Source: an uncultured Erysipelotrichaceae bacterium (GTDB lineage Bacteria > Bacillota_I > Bacilli_A > RF39 > UBA660). Taken from it: a DNA stretch of 35,937 nucleotides. The notes beneath the pieces were generated by a model, which was given only the letters and a program-made list of their open reading frames with translations, ran no database searches and was not told where the DNA came from. The position numbers and the translations under genes were made by a program. Numbering within the stretch: position 1 is the stretch's first letter; each line of letters opens with the position of its first letter. This document shows, piece by piece, positions 8,580 through 17,100 of this stretch. Location: contig CADBDE010000012.1 in NCBI GenBank assembly GCA_902793375.1, forward strand, positions 1 to 35,937, written 5' to 3'.

Positions 8580-9275
8580 TTAATAATTTATATTTAATGC
8601 CATTCTATTATTATTTTCACCCATAAATATTATCATTAGTTGTAAATTTTCCTTATCTATCTTTTTTTTATAATCAATACTTATTGTATAATTATCCAAA
8701 ATTTCTAATATTGATTTATTTGTTTCAATATTAATTGATTCATTATATATTATTTCGTCTTTATTTTTTAATATTAATCTAATAGATTTTATATTATTAT
8801 TAACACTATTATCTACCCCTATTTCACTTATTACTATTTTTGATTCTTTATTATTACTTATAATAAATCCTTTAGAAGATATACTATCATTAGAGTATAA
8901 ACTAGTTATTTTCCAACTATAATAATCTTCAATAAGAAATACAAAAAATACACTTAATAAGAATAATAAAAAGAAAATAGTAAAATATTTAATAAGTTTC
9001 CTTTTAGTCATTTTTGAATAAATATCTATTGCTTCAACCGTGTCTACTTTATTAACTTCTTCACCTATTAGTAATTCTTCTACAGAAACATCTAAGGTTT
9101 TTGCAAGTGAATTTAACAATGTTATATCTGGTGCAACTACACCTTTTTCCCATTTACTTACTGTTTTATCACTAACATCTAAGATATCTCCAAGAGTCTT
9201 TTGAGTATATCCTTTACTCTTTCTTAAATCAGAAATATGTTTTCCCATCTTTATCATGCTAGATCTATCATTCAT
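8580..9275 (-). CDS. Membrane-anchored XRE-family regulator, element 1
   Basis: About 231 residues from the ATG at 9275, which has GGTGAAAAT upstream; an upstream TTG at 9308 lacks a good site. The N-terminal helix-turn-helix is a classic XRE domain: ISDLRKSKGYTQKTLGDIL, VSDKTVSKWEKGVVAPDI, LLNSLAKTLDVSVEELL. One transmembrane helix (LIKYFTIFFLLFLLSVFFVFLI) follows, and about 130 residues would lie outside the cell. That layout fits a one-component sensor that binds DNA inside and senses a signal outside. It neighbours a secreted-protein gene and lies upstream of the recombinase gene, so it may govern cargo or excision; this is inference. Confidence 0.85.
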   Translation of the reverse strand: MNDRSSMIKMGKHISDLRKSKGYTQKTLGDILDVSDKTVSKWEKGVVAPDITLLNSLAKTLDVSVEELLIGEEVNKVDTVEAIDIYSKMTKRKLIKYFTIFFLLFLLSVFFVFLIEDYYSWKITSLYSNDSISSKGFIISNNKESKIVISEIGVDNSVNNNIKSIRLILKNKDEIIYNESINIETNKSILEILDNYTISIDYKKKIDKENLQLMIIFMGENNNRMALNINY

Positions 9276-9364
9276 ATTTTCACCAACTTCATAACTAATA
9301 ATATACAATAATTATCATTAATAGTTAGATTAGTATTCTTATAGTAAACAAAAAAATGTTGTAT

Positions 9365-9529
9365 CTAATCAACATTTTTCTTTTTACAATTTAACCTATC
9401 AATAATATATTCTGTTCTTATATATTGTTTAGGAATTTTATCAATATAAGATACATGTTTTTCCTTAATCTGAGATAATACTAAAAAGCTATTCCTAGCT
9501 TTATTATCTTCATAACTATCTTTTCTCAT
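9365..9529 (-). CDS. 54-residue ORF at the attR end of element 1
   Basis: Starts at ATG 9529 behind AAGGAGACTAAA and ends at a TAG at 9365. A small, charged protein (11 Lys, 5 Arg) beginning MRKDSYEDNKARNSFLV and ending in a Lys-rich tail. No family recognised. It is the first gene inside the element. Small basic proteins at this position are often excisionases or regulators, but no direct motif supports this. Confidence 0.55.
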   Translation of the reverse strand: MRKDSYEDNKARNSFLVLSQIKEKHVSYIDKIPKQYIRTEYIIDRLNCKKKNVD

Positions 9530-9543
9530 TTTAGTCTCCTTTC

Positions 9544-9555
9544 TTGTTATAACAA
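9544..9555. promoter_or_regulatory. Perfect 12-bp palindrome, candidate operator
   Basis: TTGTTATAACAA is a perfect inverted repeat just upstream of the ribosome site of the 54-codon ORF. It is a plausible binding site for the XRE regulator of the same element; no second copy was noticed. Confidence 0.4.
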
Positions 9556-9656
9556 CTATATGATAATAACAAATAATAAATATTTTTTTAGTATCTAAAA
9601 TTGCGAATTATGTATCTTATAAAGCGACTTTACAGTTTATCGCATCATACTTTACT

Positions 9657-9664
9657 CACCTGGA
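9657..9664. repeat. Element 1 attachment core, right copy
   Basis: Second copy of CACCTGGA, at the last intact codons of the ftsW 5' half. The interrupted frame reads GPG, then Glu and a TAG stop inside the element. Confidence 0.88.
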
Positions 9665-10368
9665 CCTATTGCATATAAAGATTGAATTATTTGAAACCCA
9701 GTCCCTAAAGGATCACTCCATGGATTTAAAAAAGAAGTAATTCTATTTACTCTATATGGTGCTATTAGAATTAATCCAATTATTCCAAAAATACCCAACA
9801 AAAAAAGAGAAATAAAAAACTTAATACTAACTCCTGCAATAAAAAGAAGAGAAATAACACTTACTATAATTATCATTCCAGTTCCAAAATCTGGTTGTAA
9901 CATAATAAGTCCAAAAACTAAAAATAAAACTAATAATATGGGAATAACACCTTTTTTTATATCTTTTATATATTTATTTGAATTGCATAAATAATTACTA
10001 GTTAAAATAATTAAGCTTATTTTTGAAAATTCACTTGGTTGTATTCCAAAAGATCCAATTCCAAACCAACTTCTACTTCCGTTTCTTATACTTCCTATAC
10101 CAGGAATCAAAACTAGAATAAGAAGAACTATACTTATTATAAATATAATTTTTGAGTATTTTTTATATAGTCTATAATCAATTTTACTAATTATAAAAAT
10201 TAAAAATAAACCAATTAAAAAAAAGAGAAATTGATGTTTTACATATTTAAATGAATCATTATACTTAAAAGAAGCCCAAATACTAGATGAAGAATAAATC
10301 ATTATAATTCCAAAAACAATCAGTATTAAAGATATTACAAGCAAATAATATCCATTTTTTTTATTCAT
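9657..10368 (-). CDS. ftsW: ftsW/spoVE lipid-II polymerase, 5' half (interrupted)
   Basis: The first 237 codons of the SEDS glycosyltransferase, starting at ATG 10368 behind AGGTGATTTA. It encodes hydrophobic segments starting YYLLVISLILIVFG, then GSRSWFGIGSFGIQPSEFSK and LMLQPDFGTGMI-type SEDS signatures, and ends SLYAIGPG at the att core. In the present state the frame continues one codon (Glu) into the element and stops at 9652. The rest is at 5892-6273. A weak hairpin lies between it and mraY. FtsW polymerises lipid II with its partner PBP; SpoVE is the sporulation paralogue, and the two cannot be told apart here. Confidence 0.93.
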
Positions 10369-10406
10369 TAAATCACCTAGTATATTTTATATTTAGATAA
10401 TAAAAA

Positions 10407-10426
10407 AAAGAACTAAAAAGTTCTTT
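10407..10426 (-). terminator. Hairpin between mraY and ftsW
   Basis: An 8-bp stem (AAAGAACT / AGTTCTTT) with a 4-nt loop overlaps the mraY stop codon and is followed on the minus strand by seven Ts. It would end or attenuate transcription before ftsW. Confidence 0.6.
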
Positions 10427-11411
10427 ATAACCATACTCCAAAGTATACTCCTGCCATTGTAAGAATTAATCCAACAACCCAGAATAATTTTACTATATCA
10501 GTTTCACTCCATCCTATTTTTTCAAAATGATGATGAAGTGGAGTCATTAAAAATAATTTTTTATGGAATAAAAACATCCATACTACTTGTAATATTACGC
10601 TTAGTGTTTCAACAACAAATACACTTGCAACAACTAATAATGTTATTTCTCTATGTGTTAGAATTGCAATTGCTGCCATAACTGCACCAAGTGCGAGAGA
10701 TCCTGTATCACCCATAAATATCTTTGCCGGATGAGTATTGAATATTAAGAATCCCATTAATCCACCAACAAGAATAAAAGTAAATAGTCCAATCTCTTCA
10801 AAACCAACAGCAATAGATATAAGACCAAAAGCAATAAATGATATAGCTGATAATCCACCTGCTAAACCATCAAGTCCATCTGTTAAGTTAACTGCATTTG
10901 ATGCTCCAATTAGAATAAATAACAAAAATACTCCATAGAACCATCCCATTTCAATATTAATACCTAAAGTAGATGAAACAAGTGATGTTTTTCCTCCATT
11001 TTCCATATATAAATAGAAAAATACAAGTGCTATTATTAATTGTAAAAATAATTTTTGATATGTCGATAAACCTTCATTATTCTTCTTTTTTATACTTAAA
11101 AAGTCATCCAAGAATCCAATAAAAGCATATCCAATAAATACAAATAAAATAATAATTAAATTTGGAGTGAGTTCAAGTTTATTTGTTAAAACCAGAGCAA
11201 TCGTTGCTATAATCGTCGGTAATACAAATATTAAACCACCCATAGTAGGAGTACCTTCTTTTTTCTTATGAGTATCTCCAACATATATACTAATTCTTTG
11301 ACCTATTTTTTTTCTTTTTAAAAATGGAATTAGAACAAGTCCTAATACTATTGCTGATAAAAATCCTATCATAATAGTAAATACTGACTTCGTTAATAAT
11401 AATATTCCCAT
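10425..11411 (-). CDS. mraY: Phospho-N-acetylmuramoyl-pentapeptide transferase
   Basis: A complete 328-residue polytopic membrane enzyme that transfers phospho-MurNAc-pentapeptide from UDP to undecaprenyl phosphate, making lipid I. All MraY landmarks are present: THKKKEGTPTMGGL near the N-terminus, the Asp pair D102-D103 in GFLDDFLSIKKKNNEGLS, NLTDGLDGLAGG (about 175-186), FMGDTGSLALG (about 233) and PLHHHFEKIGWSE (about 291). The GTG/ATG region has an AGGTGAATAAGATATG start context. It is the only intact gene of the cluster here, between the split PBP and split ftsW, and is left untouched by both elements. murD, usually found between mraY and ftsW, is absent. Confidence 0.97.
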   Translation of the reverse strand: MGILLLTKSVFTIMIGFLSAIVLGLVLIPFLKRKKIGQRISIYVGDTHKKKEGTPTMGGLIFVLPTIIATIALVLTNKLELTPNLIIILFVFIGYAFIGFLDDFLSIKKKNNEGLSTYQKLFLQLIIALVFFYLYMENGGKTSLVSSTLGINIEMGWFYGVFLLFILIGASNAVNLTDGLDGLAGGLSAISFIAFGLISIAVGFEEIGLFTFILVGGLMGFLIFNTHPAKIFMGDTGSLALGAVMAAIAILTHREITLLVVASVFVVETLSVILQVVWMFLFHKKLFLMTPLHHHFEKIGWSETDIVKLFWVVGLILTMAGVYFGVWL

Positions 11412-11523
11412 ATCTTATTCACCTCAAGCTTATTTAAGTTTACCATAATACTATAAATATTTCATTACTTTTTTTAATATTTTACTAATAATATATTCAT
11501 TTATTAATTAATTATCAAAATAA

Positions 11524-12390
11524 TTATCCTAAAAGAACTCGTATTTTACTTGTAATATCTATTTTTTCTTTTGGAGATGGTGATTGTTCTATTATATAAT
11601 CTCCATTTCCAGAAACTTCAAGTTCGACTGGATATATTAATTTTGTAGCTTCACTTACTTTTAATCCAATTAAATTAGGGACTTCATAATATTTTATATC
11701 ATTCCATATATATTTTTCTTCTATTCCACCTTCTTGTTTAGGAATAGATAATGCATCAATTATATCAAGAAGTATTCTTCTAGCAATTGGAGCAGTTGTA
11801 TAACTTGATAAAAGTGCTGTATTTTTTGGATTATCAATTGCAAGATATAATACAGCTTTTGGATCATTAGACGGAACTACAGCCATAAAGCTCATAATAT
11901 AGTTATTAACTAAATATTTTCCATCTTCTACCTTTTGAGCTGTTCCTGTTTTTCCTCCAACACGATAATCTTTAATAAATGCATATCTTCCTCCACCAAG
12001 GGCTACTACACTTTCAAGAGCATATTTCATAATATCACTTGTTTCTTTTGTAATTGTCTTTCTTATAAATGTTTTATCAAATTCTTTAATAACACTATTT
12101 GTAGTTGGTTCTTGAATACTTTTTACAATATATGGTTTATATAGATTACCTCCATTAACTACTGCACTAACTGCTCTAACTTGTTGAATTGGAGTTACAC
12201 TTACACCTTGCCCAAAAGCAGTTGTAGCAAGTTCCAAATCTTTTACTTTATCAAGTGAAAAAAGTATTCCATTACTTTCCCCATTTAAATCAATTCCTGT
12301 TTTTTCTCCAAAGCCAAACAAATCAATATAGTTAAATAGCCTTTCTTTTCCTAAAAGCATACCAAGTTTTACAAACCCTGGATTACAGGA
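11524..12390 (-). CDS. pbpB: PASTA-domain class B PBP (PBP2/SpoVD type), 3' half (interrupted)
   Basis: The C-terminal half of a septal or cortex transpeptidase. Joined to 20570-21617 it forms a 634-residue protein. This part carries the KTG motif in VGGKTGTAQK (rebuilt residues about 493-495) and ends in one PASTA domain, starting YYEVPNLIGLKVSEATKLI (about 582-634). PASTA domains occur in Bacillus SpoVD and streptococcal PBP2x and bind peptidoglycan or stabilise the enzyme. Restored codons across the junction read QNSCNPGFVKLGMLLG. An ATG at 12360 could start a fragment, but it would lack the SxxK serine and membrane anchor and so could not be a working transpeptidase. Confidence 0.94.
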   Translation of the reverse strand, partial: SCNPGFVKLGMLLGKERLFNYIDLFGFGEKTGIDLNGESNGILFSLDKVKDLELATTAFGQGVSVTPIQQVRAVSAVVNGGNLYKPYIVKSIQEPTTNSVIKEFDKTFIRKTITKETSDIMKYALESVVALGGGRYAFIKDYRVGGKTGTAQKVEDGKYLVNNYIMSFMAVVPSNDPKAVLYLAIDNPKNTALLSSYTTAPIARRILLDIIDALSIPKQEGGIEEKYIWNDIKYYEVPNLIGLKVSEATKLIYPVELEVSGNGDYIIEQSPSPKEKIDITSKIRVLLG

Positions 12391-13958
12391 ATTTTATCTA
12401 GAGATACTTTATTATTTATATCAATAATCATATCATCATCTTCATAATTAAATACAATCCTTAATCTAATATTATTTCTATTATTATTAATCTTACTTAC
12501 TATTATTTTATTTACAAAAATATTAAAATAATCTTTAATATTATTTTCAACTATAAGTAATCTTTTTATTTCTTTATCTATTTTATTTAGATTAATACAA
12601 TTATTTATTTTATTATTACTAATTATTTCTAATTCTTTTTTTATTTTATTATTCTTTTCTTTATATTCACTTTCGTTAATTATTTTATTAAGTAATAAAT
12701 CAAGTAATTTTTCTTTAATAGTATCAAGTTGTTTTATTTTTTCTTCTAAATTATTAGACATCAATTCAACTTTATTAATAATTACTTTATAATCATTGAT
12801 AATCTCTTCTTTTAAGTTCTTATATTTTTTAATTTTATTTTTAATAATTTTATTAAATATAACATTTAAATCTTTTTCAAATAATCTAGGAGTTATACAT
12901 CCTTTTAGTCCATGACGCAAATAATTATTACATTGCCAAACTGGATTATTCTTCCTTTTTCCACTAGCAGATCTAATAAAAGGAATATTATGTTCATAAC
13001 ATATTATTTTTGAAGTATACATTCTATTTTCAAATATTGATTTATTTTTCTTACTATTTTTTTCTAAAACTTCATTTGCTTTTTTCCATAGTTTTTCAGA
13101 AACAATTGCTGGAATAAAACCTTTATTATCTTTATATATAATCCATTCTTTTTTATCTTTATATATTCTTTTATGTGTTTTATAATCTTCTACTTCACTT
13201 AAGTTTGCTGTATAAAAACCTTTATACCTTGGATTCTTAATCATTTTTTTTAAAGAAGTATCAGAAAATACTTTTCCTTTTCTTGTAAAAATATTTCTCT
13301 TTGCTAATACTTCTCCAATTCTTTTTAAGCCATAATTTTCACTTGAATACATTTTAAAAATCATTTTAACTACTTTTGCTTCATCTTCAATAATTGTAAG
13401 CTTTGAATTATGTTTTAGATAGCCATATAATCCTCCACCACCTACTTTTCCATCTTTAATACTTCTTTTAATTCCAAATTTAACTCTTTCTGATAGTTTT
13501 CTTACTTCATCTTGTGCCATTGATGCCATAAGAGTTAATCTAAATTCACTATCTTTATAAATAGTATTAATATTATCAGTAATAAAGAAAACAATTACTC
13601 CATAACTTAATAATAACTGTGTATACTTAATACTATCTATTGTATTTCTAGCAAATCTTGATACTTCTTTTGTAAGAATTAAATCTATTTTTCCATTTTT
13701 TGCATCTTCTATCATTTTTAAAAATTGTTCTCTTTTTCTTACTTCAGTACCACTTAGTCCCTCATCAACATAACTATTAACATGTTTCCATTTTTTTACT
13801 CCTTTTATAAAATCATTAAAATAATTTATTTGATTTTCTAAAGAATTAACTTGTTCATCTTTATCAGTTGATACTCTTCCATAATCAACTACTCTTAAAT
13901 TCATATCATATATTGTTTTTCCAAGTAATAAATCATTTCTTGCTTTAATAATATCCAT
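12369..13958 (-). CDS. Large serine recombinase of element 2
   Basis: About 529 residues from the ATG at 13958; a GTG at 13967 is an alternative. The resolvase domain has the nucleophile serine in DYGRVSTDKDEQ, then YVDEGLSGTEVRKREQF and LTKEVSRFARNTIDS. A recombinase domain (GGGGLYGYLK through LKKMIKNPRYKGFYTANL), a short zinc-ribbon-like region (CYEHNIPFIR ... CNNYLRHGLKGC) and a long coiled coil (about 380-480) follow. It is a different subfamily from the element 1 enzyme. Its reading frame runs through the att core and ends at a TAA supplied by the host PBP gene (ending IPVIQGL). In the excised circle the same frame would end differently (IPVILSFVKRY), so the C-terminus depends on integration. 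Confidence 0.95.
   Translation of the reverse strand: MDIIKARNDLLLGKTIYDMNLRVVDYGRVSTDKDEQVNSLENQINYFNDFIKGVKKWKHVNSYVDEGLSGTEVRKREQFLKMIEDAKNGKIDLILTKEVSRFARNTIDSIKYTQLLLSYGVIVFFITDNINTIYKDSEFRLTLMASMAQDEVRKLSERVKFGIKRSIKDGKVGGGGLYGYLKHNSKLTIIEDEAKVVKMIFKMYSSENYGLKRIGEVLAKRNIFTRKGKVFSDTSLKKMIKNPRYKGFYTANLSEVEDYKTHKRIYKDKKEWIIYKDNKGFIPAIVSEKLWKKANEVLEKNSKKNKSIFENRMYTSKIICYEHNIPFIRSASGKRKNNPVWQCNNYLRHGLKGCITPRLFEKDLNVIFNKIIKNKIKKYKNLKEEIINDYKVIINKVELMSNNLEEKIKQLDTIKEKLLDLLLNKIINESEYKEKNNKIKKELEIISNNKINNCINLNKIDKEIKRLLIVENNIKDYFNIFVNKIIVSKINNNRNNIRLRIVFNYEDDDMIIDINNKVSLDKIPVIQGL
12381..12390. repeat. Element 2 attachment core, left copy
   Basis: GATTACAGGA shared with 20570-20579. Read on the minus strand it holds TCC TGT AAT, the codons of the PBP SxN active-site motif. 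Confidence 0.9.
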
Positions 13959-13959
13959 T

Positions 13960-14085
13960 TTATTCACCTATTAATTTAGATAAGGTTTTTTCCATTTCAT
14001 TATATATTTCATAATCTATTATTTGATTATCAAATAAATACTTATTATAGTATTTTTTTAACATAATTATTTCTTTTTTATTCAT
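13960..14085 (-). CDS. 41-residue SHOCT-like ORF preceding the element 2 recombinase
   Basis: Starts at ATG 14085 behind AAGGTGATTTA and stops one base before the recombinase ATG, so it is almost certainly co-translated. The pattern MLKKYYNKYLFDNQIIDYE followed by IYNEMEKTLSKL resembles the short SHOCT helix-loop-helix proteins often found just upstream of serine recombinases in Firmicutes elements. The function of those is not established; a role in oligomerisation or control of the recombinase is possible. Confidence 0.6.
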   Translation of the reverse strand: MNKKEIIMLKKYYNKYLFDNQIIDYEIYNEMEKTLSKLIGE

Positions 14086-14123
14086 TAAATCACCTTATAT
14101 AAGTTATTATTAAAGTAAAAAAA

Positions 14124-14142
14124 ATAGAACTTATAGTTCTAT
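14124..14142 (-). terminator. Terminator after the BspA-type gene
   Basis: A perfect 8-bp stem (ATAGAACT / AGTTCTAT) with a 3-nt loop, followed on the minus strand by seven Ts. It isolates the cargo operon from the recombinase unit. Confidence 0.8.
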
Positions 14143-14152
14143 CTTTTATTTA

Positions 14153-17100
14153 TTAACTTTTTAAAGTAAATGTTAATGCTGTTGGTTTTCCACTTGATGA
14201 ATTATATTTATTAACATCTGTTTGGTTCTTACCATATGCTGTAGTAACTGAAGTACATCCAAAGAACATTTGTGTTGTACTTGAAACTCTACTTGCATTA
14301 AAGTAACTTAAATCTAATGATGTTAGTTTATTACAATTGTAGAACATATAACTCATATTAGTTACATTGTTTGTATTAAATGAACTAAAACTCAAATTAG
14401 TTAAATTACTACAATTATAGAACATATAAGCCATATTAGTTACATTACTTGTATTAAAGCTACTTAAATCTACACTTTGTAAACTCATACAATTATTAAA
14501 TAAGTATGACATGTTTGTTACTCTTGAAGTATTCCATGTATTAAGTCCAATAATATTTTTTAATCCTGTTGCTCCAGAGAACAAACTACCAATTTCTCTT
14601 GTATTTGATAAATTCCATCCAGTTACATCTATAGTTTCTAGAGAAGATCCTACTCCCCAATTGCTTAACCAACTTGAGAATGTTGAAGGAAGTGTCCAGT
14701 TTTTTACAGATAATGTTTTTAATGAAGAAGTTCCATTTATTACACTAGACATATAACTACTCATAGATGACATAATTGATAGATTCCATCCATCTAATAC
14801 TAGATTTGTTAATCCACTACATCCATAGAACATATAAGAATAATAATATACTTTATTTGTATTAAAATGACTTAAATTTAAACTTGCCAAACTTCTACAA
14901 TTGTAGAACATTCTTTCAAAAGATGTTGCATTTGCTGTATTAAAATTGCTAATATTTAGATTTGATAAATTTGTACAGTTATAAAACATATATGCAAAGC
15001 TTGTTACTTTAGCTGTATTGAAATTACTTAAATTCAAACTTGTTAATCCACTACATCCATAAAACATATATGATATTGAAGTTACATTAGCTGTATTAAA
15101 ATTACTTAAATTCAAACTTGTTAATCCACTACATCCATAAAACATCGAAGACATATTTGTTGCTTTAGATGTATCAAAATTACTTAAATTTAGATTTGTA
15201 AGTGAACTACAATTATAAAACATTGAGTCAAATCCTGTTACTTTACTTGTGTTAAAACTACTTATATTTAAATTTGCTAATTTACTACAACCACTAAACA
15301 TTGAAGACATATATGTAACATTAGTTGTTACAAAATTGCTCAAATCTAAGCTTGTTAGATTACTACATCCATAAAACATTCCAGACATACTAGTTACTTT
15401 ACTTGTATCAAAGTTACTTAAATTTATTGAAGTTAATCCTGACATATAACCAAACATATATGACATGCTTGTTAGATTTGTAGTTACAAAATTACTTATA
15501 TTTAAATTATTTAGTTTTGTACAATAATGGAACATATATGACATATTTGTTACTCTACTTGTATCAAATCCTGATAGATTTAAATTAGTTAGATTAGTAC
15601 AATTTGCAAACATATTTGACATATTTGTTACTTTACTTGTGTTAAAACTTGATAAATCAAGAGAAGTTAACCCAGAGCATCCATAGAACATATAACTCAT
15701 GTCAGTAATATTTGTGGTATTAATTTGAGCTAAATTAATATTTGTTAATTTACTACAATTGTAAAATAAATTTGATAAACTAGTTAATCTACTAAAATCT
15801 AATCCACCAAAATCTATTGTAGTAAGATTTGAACATCCCGAGAATAATCCATTAATAGATGTTACTTTACTTGTATTTAAATCACTTAAATCTACATTTT
15901 TTAAATTAGTATCATTAGAGAACAAATATGAAATATTTGTAACATTACTTGTATTAAGACTTGTCAAATCAATTGATTCAAAAGTATTACCTCCAAACAT
16001 TCCACTCATATTTGTTACTTTACTTGTATCAAGATTAGCAAAATTCAAACTCATATTACGACAACCATATAACATATATGACATATTTGTTACCTTGCTT
16101 GTATTAAAATCTGAATAATTAATAGGTAATTTATAACAATTATAGAACATATATGACATGTTTGTAACATTACTTGTATCAAAATTTGAAAAATCAACAT
16201 TTATAAGTTCATTACAATTATAGAACAAATAAGACATATCTGTTACTCTTGATGTATCCCATGTATCAAGTCCTACAATATTTTTTAACAAGTTAGCGCC
16301 ATAGAATGTTTGATATAAACTTGTTACTGTACTTAAATCCCAACCAGTTACATCTAAAGTTTCAACATAGTATAAATAAATGTTACTTCCATAAAATGGT
16401 CTTGAACCAAATGCCCAGTTTTTCATAGAAATTGTTTTTAAATTATTAGTGTAATAAAACATAGAACTATAATTGCTTAATTTTGACATATCCCAATTAT
16501 CTAAATTAAGAGATGTTAATCCTCTACAATAATAGAACATATAATTTGTATTTGTTAATCTAGAAGTATCCCATGTATCAAGTCCTATAATTTCCTTTAG
16601 ACCTGATCCATTATAGAATAAATAAGCTAAGCTAGTATTACCACTTAAATCCCAGTCAGAAACATCAATTGTTTCAACATTTGTTGGAATACTAAAATTA
16701 GATATTAAATATGTAAACTCATTTGGAATTTTCCAATCTTTAGCAGATATTGATTTTAAACTTGAAGCTCCACTAAAAAAACCATTTGCAAAAGTTGTAG
16801 ATGGAAGTCTTTTAAAATTCCAATTATCTAATACTACACTTCTAAGTGAAGTACATCCCTGAAAAACATTTTTCATATTTGATACATTAGATGTATCAAA
16901 ATCACTTAAATCAATTGTTTCTAAAGAACTACATCCACTAAATAACGAACTAATATCTCTAACATTAACTGTATTCCACGTATCAAATCCAACTACATCT
17001 TTTAGTTTTTTTGCATCTGCAAATAACCCTTCTAATTTTTTAGTTTCTGATAAGTTAACATCAGTTACATCTATTGTTTCAATTGATTGACTCTGGAAAA

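Larger units (their letters stand above)
6266..9664 (-). mobile_element. Element 1: 3.4-kb serine-recombinase element inside ftsW
   Basis: The element is bounded by direct 8-bp copies of CACCTGGA at 6266-6273 and 9657-9664; one repeat unit is 3,391 bp. It contains, on the minus strand, a 54-codon ORF, an XRE regulator, a secreted protein, a 31-codon ORF and a large serine recombinase. Removing one unit rebuilds GGTCCAGGTGGACTT, encoding GPGGL of FtsW. Inside the ends, GTTTATCGC (9635-9643) and GCGATAAAC (6285-6293) are inverted 9-bp arms equally spaced around the core, as expected for an attP. There are no transfer or structural phage genes, so it is a small integrative or intervening element. 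Confidence 0.93.

Noticed and set aside
5892-12390. Split ftsW and PBP as sequencing frameshifts or assembly misjoins
   Set aside because: Both junctions hold exact short cores, symmetric inverted arms and a recombinase gene next to the core; the joined frames are perfect.
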